Source: Acidobacteriota bacterium
GTDB taxonomy: Bacteria; Acidobacteriota; Vicinamibacteria; Vicinamibacterales; SCN-69-37
Direction of reading: 5' to 3'
Assembly: GCA_009694745.1 (NCBI GenBank)
Contig: SHUF01000009.1
Location: 1 to 64,000, forward strand
DNA: 64,000 bases
The notes under the pieces were generated by a model. That model saw only the letters and a program-made list of their open reading frames with translations, ran no database searches and was not told the origin of the DNA. Of this stretch, positions 42,685-52,287 are shown piece after piece. The first letter of the stretch is position 1. Each line of letters begins with the position of its first letter. A program made the position numbers and the translations under genes.

Positions 42685-43950
42685 ATGCGCCCCATCCTTC
42701 TGACCCTATTCGGCGTAGCCTCCATCGGCTTGGTCGTGGCCTCTGCCGGGCGTCCGTCCATGGCGGCCCAGGGTGCCTCGCTCTTCTCTGGCGCCGTGAC
42801 GCCGATGACCTCGCCCGCCCCTGAGGGGTCGGCAGAGCCCCGGCTGACAGTGGATGCCACGGGCCGCGTCCTCCTGTCGTGGCTGGCGCCGAAGGCCGGA
42901 GGCGGGCATTCCTTTCAGTTCTCCGAACTGGCTCAGAACCAGTGGGCCGCTCCCAAAACCATCGTCGAGGGCACCCGATTTTTTGCCAACTGGGCCGACT
43001 TCCCGTCGCTCTTTGTCACGCGCGGCGGCTTGATGGCTGCGCACTGGCTGGAGCGCCGTGGGCAGGGGCGCACGTCTTATGACGTGCAGCTCCGCACGTC
43101 GCGCGACAACGGCCGCACGTGGACCGAGACGGTCACGCCGCATCGTGACGGCACCGAGACGGAACATGGCTTCGTGTCTTTCTTTGAGGCGCCTGGCAAG
43201 GGCCCCAACGCCGGGCTGGGCTTGGTGTGGCTTGACGGTCGCGGCATGGCCGGCCACGGCGATCACGGAGCCGGCGGCGGGCAGATGACACTTCGCGCCG
43301 CGATGGTCTCGGCCAAGGGCACCACCGGTGAAGAGATGTTGATCGACGGCAGGGTGTGCGACTGCTGCCAGACGGCAGCAACGGCCACCGACACCGGCGT
43401 GGTGGTGGCGTATCGCGACCGGAGTGACACCGAGATTCGCGATATCAGCGTGAGCCGCTTCGAAAACGGCAAGTGGTCGCAGGGCACGCCTGCGTATTCC
43501 GACAAGTGGGAGATCAATGGCTGTCCGGTCAACGGCCCCGCGCTTGCCGCCAAGGGGCAGTTCGTGGCGCTGGCCTGGTACACCGCGCTGAACAACGCGC
43601 CCAAGACCCAGTTGGTGTTTTCGAAGGACGGTGGCCGCACGTTCGGCGCTCCGATCCGCATCGACAGTGGCACCACGCTGGGCAGGGTGGGATTGACATT
43701 GCTGGCCGATGGCCGCGCTCTGGTGTCGTGGATTGACAACATCGGCGCGGCGTCGCAATTCATGGTGCGCGACGTGAAGCCGGATGGCACGGTGGGCGCG
43801 CCCGTGTTGATCAGTCCGATCAGCGGCGATCGTACGAGCGGCTTTCCGCAAGTCGTCGTCTCCGGCCGCCGAGTGGTGGCGGCCTGGACGCACGTCACCC
43901 GTGGGGCGCCGACAAAGGTGTCGGTCGCGACCGCACAACTGTCGCGGTAG
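42685..43950 (+). CDS. secreted sialidase-fold (BNR-repeat) protein
   Basis: 421 residues; I chose the ATG at 42685 (AAGG nine bases upstream) over the ATG at 42679. It has a signal peptide, then a six-bladed BNR/exo-sialidase-like propeller: LRTSRDNGRTWTETVTPH and VFSKDGGRTFGAPIRID are Asp-box-like. An unusual RVCDCCQTAAT cysteine cluster lies in the middle. No catalytic Arg triad is certain. Function unknown; possibly a surface lectin-like protein. Confidence 0.62.
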   Translation: MRPILLTLFGVASIGLVVASAGRPSMAAQGASLFSGAVTPMTSPAPEGSAEPRLTVDATGRVLLSWLAPKAGGGHSFQFSELAQNQWAAPKTIVEGTRFFANWADFPSLFVTRGGLMAAHWLERRGQGRTSYDVQLRTSRDNGRTWTETVTPHRDGTETEHGFVSFFEAPGKGPNAGLGLVWLDGRGMAGHGDHGAGGGQMTLRAAMVSAKGTTGEEMLIDGRVCDCCQTAATATDTGVVVAYRDRSDTEIRDISVSRFENGKWSQGTPAYSDKWEINGCPVNGPALAAKGQFVALAWYTALNNAPKTQLVFSKDGGRTFGAPIRIDSGTTLGRVGLTLLADGRALVSWIDNIGAASQFMVRDVKPDGTVGAPVLISPISGDRTSGFPQVVVSGRRVVAAWTHVTRGAPTKVSVATAQLSR

Positions 43951-43971
43951 GCCGAAGGCCAGCAGGAATGT

Positions 43972-46746
43972 ATGACTCTACGAGGATTACCCGGCCTGAT
44001 CTTACTGGCGGCGGTGCTGTTGATTGCCGTCCCTTCCGCCACGGCGTACTACACCGATTGGCTGTGGTTCCAGGAACTGGGTTACCAGGGCGTGTTCCTG
44101 CGCACGCTCAACGCGCAGGCCCTGGTGTTCACGGCCACGTTCACGATCGCGTTCGTCTTCCTCTTCTTTAACCTGAGGGTGGCGCGCCGGGCGCTCTCGC
44201 GCCCGCAATTTGTGCTGGGCACCACCGAAGACGGCCGGCCGATCGTGATCGAGAGCCGGATGCTGGCGAACCTGCTGCTGCCGGGCGCCCTCATCGTGTC
44301 GTTTGGCCTGGCGCTGAGTGCGTCGAACAACTGGCTCCAGTGGCTGAGCGCCCTCAACGCCGAGCCGTTTGGCGACAAGGACGTCTTGTTTGGCCGTGAC
44401 GTGGCGTTCTACGTGTTCCAGATGCCCGTGTTCGACATGATCCGCCAGCAGGCATTGGTACTGGCGGTGCTGGCCCTGGGCGCGTCGGGCTTTCTCTATC
44501 TGCTCTCGGGCAACATCGTCATGGAGCCCCGCCACGGCGTCGCGTTCTGGCCGCGCCTGAATCTGGCGTCAACCGCGCGGCGCCATCTTTCGCTGCTGCT
44601 GGCGTTGTTGCTGGCGCTGATGGCATGGGGCACGTGGTTGGAATTGCCGCGCACGCTCATTACCGGCGCCGTCACCAACGTCGTGTTCGGCGCCTCCTAC
44701 ACGGACGTGTACGCGCGTGTGCCGTTCCTGCGGGTGAGCCTGGTCGTGATGTCGCTGGCCAGCCTGCTCTCGTTCTGGCAGGCGTTTGCGCCGCAGCGCT
44801 GGCTGCTGCCGTTGGCCATCGGCGCTTACGTCGTGGTGTCAACGGCCGGCGGGCTGTATGCCAGCTTTGTGCAGCGCTTCGTGGTCACGCCCAACGAGCA
44901 GACCACCGAGCAGCCGTACATCCTCAACAACATTGCGGCCACGCGAAAAGCCTACGCGCTCGACCGCGTGGAAGAACGGCCGCTGTCGGGTGATGCCGCG
45001 CTCTCGGCTGACGACATTATCGCGAACGCCGGTACGATCGAAAACGTGCGCCTCTGGGATCACCAGCCGCTGCTGCAGACGTTCGGCCAGCTGCAGGAAA
45101 TCAGGCCCTACTACGATTTTGTCAACGTCGATAACGACCGATACACGCTGGATGGCAAATACCGACAGGTGATGCTGTCGCTCCGGGAGATGAACACCGA
45201 GTTGTTGTCGAATCGATCGTGGGTCAACGAGCGGCTCACGTTCACGCACGGGTACGGCCTGACCCTGGGGCCCGTCAACGAAGTGACGTCAGTCGGCCAG
45301 CCCGTCTTATTTGTGCGCGACCTGCCGCCGGTTACTACAGTTGATCTGAAGATCGACGAGCCCAGTATTTACTACGGTGAGAAGTCGAGTGACTACGTGT
45401 TGGTCAAGACCCAACAGCCCGAGTTCCACTATCCGAAGGGCGAAGACAACGTCACGAGCGCCTATAACGGCACTGGCGGCGTGGAACTGGGCGGGCTCTT
45501 CCGTCGGTTGCTGTTTGCTATCCGGTTCGGCGCCACGAATATCGTGGTGACGTCACAACTCACGGCCGAGAGCCGGATCATGTTCCGCCGGCAGATCGAG
45601 GAGCGTGTACGGGCCATCGCGCCGTTTCTCCAGTACGACGCGGACCCGTATCCGGTGGTCGCCGACGGCCGGCTCTTCTGGATTCAGGATGCGTACACGA
45701 CCACTACCAACTATCCCTATGCCACCCCCTTCGGCGCACGCGGGATCAACTACCTGCGCAACTCCGTAAAGGTTGTGATCGACGCGTACCACGGGTCTAC
45801 CGCGTTTTACCTCTGGGAGCCGACCGACCCGATCGCCATGACCATCAATCGTATCTTCCCCGGGTTGCTCAGGCCGATGGACGAAATGCCCAAGGCGCTG
45901 CGGTCGCACGTTCGGTACCCCGAGGAAATTTTCAAGGTGCAGGCGGCGGCCTTCGCCACCTTCCACATGACCAATCCGCAGGTCTTCTACAACAAGGAAG
46001 ACCAGTGGCAGGTGCCGGTGATCGACGACGAGGGTAGCGCGACGCCCATGCAGCCTTACTACACGATCATGCGACTGCCCGGTGAGAAGGGCACGGAGTT
46101 CATCCAGATGCTGCCGTTCACACCGCGCCTGAAAGACAATCTGGCGGCCTGGATGGTCGCGCGCAGTGACGGCGAGAACTACGGCCGGCTGATGGTCTTC
46201 CAGTTCCCGAAGCAGAAAGTGGTGTTCGGTCCCAGGCAGATTGTGGCGCGCATCAACCAGGATCAGGTGATCTCTCCGCAGATTACGCTTTGGAACCAGC
46301 AGGGGTCCACCGTCATTCAGGGCACGCTGCTGGTCATTCCCATCAACGAGTCGCTGCTGTACGTCAGGCCGTTGTACCTGCGGTCAGCCGGCGGCAGGAT
46401 CCCGGAACTCAAGCGGGTCATTGTGGCGTACCAGGATCAGATCGTGATGGCGGAGACGCTCAACCAGGGCCTGGTGCAGATCTTCGGCCGTTCTGTGGCC
46501 ACAGCCTTGTCGCCTGACGTGCGCATGGTTGACGACGCCGTTGAGCCGGCGGTGCCAGGCGCTGGCGTAACCACTCCGACGCCGGTCGTGGGTGCGCCGT
46601 CCGATCTCGCCGCGCTGGCCGCACTGGCGAACAGCCACTTCGAACGCGCCACCGTCGCCCAGCGCGAGGGCAACTGGGCGCTCTACGGCGACGAGATGAA
46701 AAAGCTCGGAGAAGTCCTCGCTCAGATGGACAAGATCAGGAAGTAG
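43972..46746 (+). CDS. UPF0182 family membrane protein
   Basis: 924 residues. Seven or so transmembrane helices occupy the first 300 residues (YYTDWLWFQELGYQGVF loop after the first is a UPF0182 hallmark). A long periplasmic domain follows with NNIAATRKAYALDRVEE, VTPNEQTTEQPYI, YGEKSSDYVLVKT and MPKALRSHVRYPEEIFKVQA, all characteristic. The acidic/Ala tail is also typical. The family has no established function. Confidence 0.9.
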   Translation: MTLRGLPGLILLAAVLLIAVPSATAYYTDWLWFQELGYQGVFLRTLNAQALVFTATFTIAFVFLFFNLRVARRALSRPQFVLGTTEDGRPIVIESRMLANLLLPGALIVSFGLALSASNNWLQWLSALNAEPFGDKDVLFGRDVAFYVFQMPVFDMIRQQALVLAVLALGASGFLYLLSGNIVMEPRHGVAFWPRLNLASTARRHLSLLLALLLALMAWGTWLELPRTLITGAVTNVVFGASYTDVYARVPFLRVSLVVMSLASLLSFWQAFAPQRWLLPLAIGAYVVVSTAGGLYASFVQRFVVTPNEQTTEQPYILNNIAATRKAYALDRVEERPLSGDAALSADDIIANAGTIENVRLWDHQPLLQTFGQLQEIRPYYDFVNVDNDRYTLDGKYRQVMLSLREMNTELLSNRSWVNERLTFTHGYGLTLGPVNEVTSVGQPVLFVRDLPPVTTVDLKIDEPSIYYGEKSSDYVLVKTQQPEFHYPKGEDNVTSAYNGTGGVELGGLFRRLLFAIRFGATNIVVTSQLTAESRIMFRRQIEERVRAIAPFLQYDADPYPVVADGRLFWIQDAYTTTTNYPYATPFGARGINYLRNSVKVVIDAYHGSTAFYLWEPTDPIAMTINRIFPGLLRPMDEMPKALRSHVRYPEEIFKVQAAAFATFHMTNPQVFYNKEDQWQVPVIDDEGSATPMQPYYTIMRLPGEKGTEFIQMLPFTPRLKDNLAAWMVARSDGENYGRLMVFQFPKQKVVFGPRQIVARINQDQVISPQITLWNQQGSTVIQGTLLVIPINESLLYVRPLYLRSAGGRIPELKRVIVAYQDQIVMAETLNQGLVQIFGRSVATALSPDVRMVDDAVEPAVPGAGVTTPTPVVGAPSDLAALAALANSHFERATVAQREGNWALYGDEMKKLGEVLAQMDKIRK

Positions 46747-46756
46747 CACACGAGGC

Positions 46757-47338
46757 ATGACGATGCAGACGTTTTTAGTGACGGTTCTCATGTTCGTGGC
46801 CGCGCAGGCGCCGCAAGGCCTGAATGGCGGCGCCATTTTTGACCAGGGAAAGACCTATGAGGACTTCCTGGCTGCGGCCGATTCTCGGCCTGAGGTCTGG
46901 AAGGGCAACACGAATCGGAGTCGGCCATCGGCCGCGCTCGTGGACCGCTTGAAGAAGGCGGGCGAAGGCCTGCGGTTCGTGGTGGTGGCCACGGCCGCGT
47001 GCAGCGACACCGTGCACACGGTGCCCTACGTCGCGGTGCTCGCCCGCGAGGCCGGCGTCCCCCTCCGCGTCGTGGACCCCACGGTGGGCCGTCCCATCCA
47101 AGACGCGTTCAAGACGCCCGACGGTCGGGGCGCCACCGCCACCATCGCTGTGCTGCGCGGCGACAAGATCGTGGGCGCGTGGGTGGAGCGCCCTGTCGCG
47201 CTTCAGACATGGATCCTCGGTCCTGGCTCGTCACTTTCGCAGGCCGAGCGCATGGATCGGAAGTTCGGCTGGTACGAGTGGGACCGCGGCGAATCGACCA
47301 TCGTCGAACTGGTGGAACTCGTCGAACGCCTCCGTTGA
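46757..47338 (+). CDS. thioredoxin-like (Thioredoxin_9) protein
   Basis: 193 residues with a short signal-like start. TYEDFLAAADSRPEVWKGN is followed by LRFVVVATAACSDTVHTVPY, where the relatives' WCGDS/WCxDC active-site loop has become ACSD, and VAVLRGDKIVGAWVERP near the cis-Pro strand. The single cysteine argues against dithiol redox activity. Clustered head to tail with clpS, 7 bases apart. Confidence 0.6.
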   Translation: MTMQTFLVTVLMFVAAQAPQGLNGGAIFDQGKTYEDFLAAADSRPEVWKGNTNRSRPSAALVDRLKKAGEGLRFVVVATAACSDTVHTVPYVAVLAREAGVPLRVVDPTVGRPIQDAFKTPDGRGATATIAVLRGDKIVGAWVERPVALQTWILGPGSSLSQAERMDRKFGWYEWDRGESTIVELVELVERLR

Positions 47339-47345
47339 TCCTCCT

Positions 47346-47660
47346 GTGAGCAACGACCAGTCTCAACTCGACGACAACGTCAAAGAGCGGGTCGTTCCCA
47401 AAAAAGACACCCCGAAGCTCTACAAAGTGGTGCTGATGAATGACGACTACTCCACGATGGAGTTCGTCGTGCTGGTGCTGGAAGGCGTGTTCCAGAAGTC
47501 GCCGGCCGAGGCCTACCGCGTGATGATGCAGGTGCACCGCCTCGGTTCTGGCGTGGCCGGGGTGTATCCGTGGGAAGTGGCCGAGACGAAAGTAGAAACG
47601 GTCACGAAGATGGCGAAAGATGCCGGCTATCCCCTCCGCGCCGTCACCGAGGAAGCCTAA
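47346..47660 (+). CDS. clpS: ATP-dependent Clp protease adaptor ClpS
   Basis: 104 residues from GTG. The core is diagnostic: YKVVLMNDDYSTMEFVVLVL (the NDD N-end-rule pocket) followed by VMMQVHRLGSGVAGVYPWEVAETK. ClpS delivers substrates with destabilising N-terminal residues to ClpA. Here it is separated from clpA (49164) by a nucleotidase gene on the other strand. Confidence 0.92.
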   Translation: MSNDQSQLDDNVKERVVPKKDTPKLYKVVLMNDDYSTMEFVVLVLEGVFQKSPAEAYRVMMQVHRLGSGVAGVYPWEVAETKVETVTKMAKDAGYPLRAVTEEA

Positions 47661-47664
47661 CGCC

Positions 47665-49134
47665 TCATCGCACCGGGAACGTCGTGGACAATTCCGTGAT
47701 GAGCGCCTGGCGGATGTCGCGCAGATCCGTGATGTCGCCAATCAGCGGGTGCGTGCGGGTGAGGAACGCCATGTTGGTTTCGCGTCCGGTCATGAGGAAC
47801 TCCGGCATCGCCACCGTGTAGCGCATGGAGGGGGCCAGCGGGCGGCCCTGCACCATCCAGCGGTCGCCTTCCTTCGAGATGCCCCACGTGTTCAGGTAGC
47901 CGCCGTTGCCCTGATTCTGGATCCCAGCCTCAAGGACCTTCACGAGGAGCGACCCCGGCATCGACACGCGCGTCACTGCGCCGCCGAACGGCAGCGTGCG
48001 GATGACGTCGTATTCCGTCACCGGTCCCGCGGGCAGCTCATCGTCTATCCGGATCGCTCCGCCGTTGATGATGGCCACGTCCACCGGCGCCGCTTCGCGC
48101 GCGAGCGCGTCGGCAATCACTTTGGTGAGGCTGCCCGGTCGGTTGCGCACGGCGGACTGCCGGCCATCCAAACTGGAGGGCAGCGTTGCCACCACCTGCG
48201 TGGGATCGAAACCGGCGCTCTTGAAGGCGTCGAATGCCGTTGTGGTCCAGCGCGTGACCTCGGCATCCACTACCGAATCGGCGGTGATTTCACTGGTGAT
48301 GGGCTTGAGGCGCACCGACACTTCGGGCCGGTGTCCCTGCGGGAACGTCATGCTGACCAGAGCGAGCGTGCGCACGTTGGCGTCGGCTTTGACGATGGGT
48401 GTGAGTCGTGCACCGCGGTGAACCAGCCAGTTTTCATGTTCGTGGCCGCCGAGCGCCACGTCGATGTCTGGCACAGCCGCGACCAGGGCCTCGTCGCCGC
48501 TTAGTGGCAGATGGGTGAGCGCGATGATCGCGTCGATCTGGCCGGTCGCACGCATCTTTGCGATAGCCGCTTTCGCGGCTTCGATGGGCGGCGCAAAACG
48601 CACCCACGGCTTGGGCTCTTCGAGCGTGACGCCGATAAGTCCGATGCGGAGTGACTGGCCGCCGACGTTCACCGGGACGACGGCGAAGTCTTCCGTGTTG
48701 GGAAACATCGCACCCGTGGCGTCTGTCACGTTTGAGATGACGACCTTGAAGCGCGACTGCTGCATGCGCGCGCGGAACGCAGGTTCGAGCAGGTCGAACT
48801 CGTGGTTGCCGAGGGTGGCCCACTCGAGGCCGACCGCGTTCAGCACGTCCACCATCTGGCGCCCTGCGATGGGTTCGCCGTCGATGCGGGGAACGGCCAG
48901 GGCCGATGGCGAAAGGTAATCGCCGCCCAGAGTCACCATGACAGGTGAGTTCGTTCGACGCAGATCCTTGATGACCGTGGCGACGCGGGCAAGGCCGCCC
49001 ACGCGTCCGCCTTCCACCGGGCCAATCTCATAGACATCGTTGAAATGCGCGATGGTCAGGGCCGCAGGGGGAGTCTGGCCGCATGCGAGGGGCGACAGCA
49101 GCAGGACCAGCAGAAGCAGACGGGAGCGGGACAT
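47665..49134 (-). CDS. periplasmic 5'-nucleotidase / bifunctional metallophosphatase
   Basis: 489 residues with lipoprotein-like signal (LLLSPLACG). Metallophosphatase motifs: IAHFNDVYEIGP (DxH variant), LGGDYLSPSAL, TLGNHEFD, ALTHLPLSGD and VALGGHEHEN. The C-terminal 5'-nucleotidase domain has VAIINGGAIRID and QNQGNGGYLNTWG. It would hydrolyse nucleoside phosphates or related esters in the periplasm. It sits between clpS and clpA in opposite orientation, 4 bases from the clpS stop. Confidence 0.83.
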   Translation of the reverse strand: MSRSRLLLLVLLLSPLACGQTPPAALTIAHFNDVYEIGPVEGGRVGGLARVATVIKDLRRTNSPVMVTLGGDYLSPSALAVPRIDGEPIAGRQMVDVLNAVGLEWATLGNHEFDLLEPAFRARMQQSRFKVVISNVTDATGAMFPNTEDFAVVPVNVGGQSLRIGLIGVTLEEPKPWVRFAPPIEAAKAAIAKMRATGQIDAIIALTHLPLSGDEALVAAVPDIDVALGGHEHENWLVHRGARLTPIVKADANVRTLALVSMTFPQGHRPEVSVRLKPITSEITADSVVDAEVTRWTTTAFDAFKSAGFDPTQVVATLPSSLDGRQSAVRNRPGSLTKVIADALAREAAPVDVAIINGGAIRIDDELPAGPVTEYDVIRTLPFGGAVTRVSMPGSLLVKVLEAGIQNQGNGGYLNTWGISKEGDRWMVQGRPLAPSMRYTVAMPEFLMTGRETNMAFLTRTHPLIGDITDLRDIRQALITELSTTFPVR

Positions 49135-49163
49135 ACAGAAAAATACTCCATAATCAGATCACC

Positions 49164-51446
49164 GTGTTTTCCACGTCCCTTGAAATCGTGCTGACCATTG
49201 CGTACCGCGAGGCGGTGTCGCGCCGGCATGCCTACCTGACGCTTGAGCACCTGCTGTTTGCGCTGGCGAACGATCCGAATGGTGAACGCATTCTGGCCGC
49301 CTGTGGCGCGGACCTGACGAAGCTGCGCTCCGACCTGGGCAGCTATCTGGACGAGTCGATCGAAGAAATGAAGCGCGGCGAGGAACGCGAGCCGGAACAG
49401 ACGGCGGCGTTCCGGCGGGTGCTGCAGACGGCGGTGCTGCACGTGCAGAGCGCGCAGAAGCCCGAGGTGCAGGCCGGTGACGTGCTGGCGGCAATCCTGC
49501 AACAGCCTCGCAGTCAGGCGGCGCGATTGATGGCGGCGCAGGGCATCACGCGGCTGGACGTGCTGGAGTATCTGTCGCACGGCATCTCAAAAGTCCCCGC
49601 GCCCGATTCGTCCGAGCCCGACGAAACGCTGGGCACTCCAGAGGGCTTCCAGGGGCCTCAGTCGTCTACGGCAAAGGATCCGCTGGCGGCGTATTGCACG
49701 AACCTCACGTTGCGAGCCCAGCAGGGGAAGCTTGATCCACTCGTGGGTCGCGTGGCCGAGCTGCAGCGGACGATCGAAGTGTTGTGCCGGCGTCGCAAGA
49801 ACAATCCAGTGTTTGTGGGTGAGGCCGGCGTGGGTAAGACCGCGATGGCTGAGGGGCTGGCGCAACGGCTGCTTGAGCCTGGCGTGCCGTCCATCCTGCG
49901 CGACGCCGAGGTGTTTTCGCTCGACACGGCCGGGCTGCTCGCGGGCACACGGTTCCGCGGCGACTTCGAGGAGCGCTTCAAGGCCGTCATCAAGGCCCTG
50001 GCCGCGCGACCGAAGTCGATTCTCTTCATCGACGAAATCCATTCGGCCGTCGGCGCCGGCGCCACCACGGGCGGCACGATGGATTTGGCCACGCTCATCA
50101 AGCCCATCTTGACCGCGGGTGACTTGCGGGTGATTGGATCGACCACGTTCGAGGAGTTCAAACACGTCGAAAAGGATCGGGCGCTGGCGCGGCGACTGCA
50201 GCGCATCACCATTGACGAGCCGTCGGTGGACGAGACGGTGAAGATCCTAGCGGGCCTCAAGAGCCGGTATGAAGCGCATCACGACGTGGTGTACGAGGAC
50301 GCGACGCTTGAGGCCGCGGCAAAGCTGGCCTCGCGGCACCTGCGCGATTCGCGGCTGCCCGACAGCGCGATTGACGTCATTGACGAGGCCGGCGCCGTGA
50401 GCCGTCTGAGCCGTGCGGATGACGATGGGGCGGGGCCGGCGACGATTACGCAGGCTGAGGTGGAAGCCGTGGTGGCGCGGATGGCGCGGATTCCTGCGCG
50501 ACAGGCGTCGGCGTCAGACCGCGAACGGCTGCGTACGCTGCAGGAGTCGCTGGAGCGCGTGGTGTTCGGGCAGTCTGATGCGGTGAAGCTGGCGGCGCAG
50601 GCCATCAAGCGATCGCGGGCGGGTCTGGGCGCGCCGGAGCGGCCCGCCGGATGTTTCCTGTTCATGGGGCCCACCGGGGTGGGCAAGACCGAGTTGGCGA
50701 AGCAGCTGGCGTTGCAGTTGGGCAATGAGTTCTTGCGTTTCGACATGAGTGAGTACATGGAGAAACATGCGGTGGCCCGGCTCATCGGCGCGCCGCCAGG
50801 GTATGTGGGGTTTGAGCAGGGTGGTCTGCTGGTGGACGCGGTGCGCACGCATCCCTATAGCGTGGTGCTCCTGGATGAAATCGAGAAGGCGCACCCCGAT
50901 GTGTTCAACATCCTGTTGCAGGTGATGGACCACGCGACCCTGACCGACAACACCGGCCGCAAGGCGGACTTCCGGAACACGGTGCTTATTCTCACGTCCA
51001 ATGCCGGGTCGCGCGAGCTCAGCTCGTCGGCGATCGGGTTTGCGGATGGCGGGGATGTCAGCGGCGGGTCGTCGAAGGAAAGCCGGTCAAAATCCGCGGT
51101 GGAGCGCATCTTCTCGCCCGAGTTCCGCAATCGTCTCGACGCTATTGTCACATTCAAGGCGCTGGCGCCAGAGGCGATGGAGATGATTGTGGAGAAGTTC
51201 ATCCTCCAGCTCGAGGCGCAGCTGGCCGAGCGACGTGTGGCCATTACGCTGGAGCCATCCGCCCGCGAGTGGTTGGCGAAGAAGGGCTACGACCCGATCT
51301 ACGGCGCGCGGCCGCTTGCCCGCGTTGTCCAGCGCGAGGTGCGCGATCGCCTCACGGACGAGATCCTGTTCGGCCAGCTCGAAAACGGCGGCACCGTGGT
51401 CATTGCCACTGAAGCCGACGCCCTGAGTTTCTCTTTTTCAGCGTAA
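49164..51446 (+). CDS. clpA: ATP-dependent Clp protease ATP-binding subunit ClpA
   Basis: 760 residues from the GTG at 49164, giving the proper N-domain start VFSTSLEIVLTIAYREAVSR. Two AAA+ modules follow: D1 with GEAGVGKTAMAEGLAQRL and Walker B FIDEIHSAVGAG, and D2 with GPTGVGKTELAKQLALQL and VLLDEIEKAHPDVFNILLQVMD. No middle coiled-coil domain is present, so it is ClpA not ClpB/ClpC. It unfolds substrates for ClpP. The open frame extends upstream of 49164 but without homology. Confidence 0.92.
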   Translation: MFSTSLEIVLTIAYREAVSRRHAYLTLEHLLFALANDPNGERILAACGADLTKLRSDLGSYLDESIEEMKRGEEREPEQTAAFRRVLQTAVLHVQSAQKPEVQAGDVLAAILQQPRSQAARLMAAQGITRLDVLEYLSHGISKVPAPDSSEPDETLGTPEGFQGPQSSTAKDPLAAYCTNLTLRAQQGKLDPLVGRVAELQRTIEVLCRRRKNNPVFVGEAGVGKTAMAEGLAQRLLEPGVPSILRDAEVFSLDTAGLLAGTRFRGDFEERFKAVIKALAARPKSILFIDEIHSAVGAGATTGGTMDLATLIKPILTAGDLRVIGSTTFEEFKHVEKDRALARRLQRITIDEPSVDETVKILAGLKSRYEAHHDVVYEDATLEAAAKLASRHLRDSRLPDSAIDVIDEAGAVSRLSRADDDGAGPATITQAEVEAVVARMARIPARQASASDRERLRTLQESLERVVFGQSDAVKLAAQAIKRSRAGLGAPERPAGCFLFMGPTGVGKTELAKQLALQLGNEFLRFDMSEYMEKHAVARLIGAPPGYVGFEQGGLLVDAVRTHPYSVVLLDEIEKAHPDVFNILLQVMDHATLTDNTGRKADFRNTVLILTSNAGSRELSSSAIGFADGGDVSGGSSKESRSKSAVERIFSPEFRNRLDAIVTFKALAPEAMEMIVEKFILQLEAQLAERRVAITLEPSAREWLAKKGYDPIYGARPLARVVQREVRDRLTDEILFGQLENGGTVVIATEADALSFSFSA

Positions 51447-51483
51447 CCTGTGGTTTCTCAGTTCCCCAGTTCCCAATTTCTGT

Positions 51484-52038
51484 ATGTCTGATATGAAGGT
51501 GACCGACCGCCGCTGGTGGGCCCGCGGCGAATCCGACGGACCAGCGGAGGTGCCGTCGCTGAAGCCGACGATGCTTGAGGAGCTGGAGGCGCGAATTGCC
51601 GAGAAGGATCTTGAGATCCAGCAGTTGCTGACGAAGTATCGGGGTGCGTCCGATGAGTTTGAACAGGCGCGCGCGCGGTTGCGAAAGGAAGTGGGCAAGG
51701 ATGTGGAGCGTGGTCGCCGGTCGGTGATAGTCGCGTTCCTCGAGGTGCTGGACAACCTCGATCGCGCGCTTGAAGTGGGCGCCGGCCCCGGCTCGGAAGG
51801 GTTCGTCCAGGGCGTGGCGCTTGTGCGCCAGCAGTTCATTTCCACGCTCGAGGGTTTGGGTGTCACGCGCGTTGATCCGCTGAATCAACCTTTCGATCCC
51901 GCCAAACACGAGGCCGTCTCGACCGCTCCAGCGGCTTCGCCTGATCACGACGGCCGAGTCATCGGCGTGGTGCGCCCCGGCTACGTGATGGGCGACGAAG
52001 TCCTCCGCCCCGCTCAAGTCGCCGTCGCGCGTTCGTAG
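51484..52038 (+). CDS. grpE: nucleotide exchange factor GrpE
   Basis: 184 residues. An N-terminal coiled coil (MLEELEARIAEKDLEIQQLL) leads to RRSVIVAFLEVLDNLDRALE and the beta-wing domain VTRVDPLNQPFDPAKHEAVS ... GYVMGDEVLRPAQVAV, all classical. GrpE releases ADP from DnaK. No dnaK or dnaJ is adjacent; the neighbour clpA gives a proteostasis context. Confidence 0.88.
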   Translation: MSDMKVTDRRWWARGESDGPAEVPSLKPTMLEELEARIAEKDLEIQQLLTKYRGASDEFEQARARLRKEVGKDVERGRRSVIVAFLEVLDNLDRALEVGAGPGSEGFVQGVALVRQQFISTLEGLGVTRVDPLNQPFDPAKHEAVSTAPAASPDHDGRVIGVVRPGYVMGDEVLRPAQVAVARS

Positions 52039-52254
52039 CGCCTGTCTTTCGGAGGGCATGGTCCGCGGAACTGCTGCGGCAAACACGTTCGCTTCGTCCG
52101 CTTGCCTGCGACCCTTCGCCCCCGGGCCACTCCGCACACGGTGGAGGTGGCCCGTGCAGGCCGCGCTTTCTGCGCGACGGTTTCGCGCTGTCTCCTCAGG
52201 CGCGACCATGGCATCACGCCGTCAACAGCCGCCTGTTGCGAGTCGCCTTGCATT

Positions 52255-52287
52255 CCATTTGACGACGATGCCATCGTCGTCAAATGG
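52255..52287. promoter_or_regulatory. perfect 16-base inverted repeat overlapping the integrase start codon
   Basis: 52255-52270 and 52272-52287 are perfect reverse complements (CCATTTGACGACGATG / CATCGTCGTCAAATGG) separated by one base. The intI ATG (52284-52286) lies inside the right arm. In RNA this could hide the start codon; in DNA it could be an operator. The other bases of the gap 52039-52254 hold no gene that I can recognise. Confidence 0.6.

Noticed and set aside
52222-52238. LexA-type box upstream of intI (CAACAGCCGCCTGTTG)
   Set aside because: The half-sites are in the reverse order (ACAG...CTGT) of the LexA consensus and the spacing is wrong; not claimed as a LexA site.
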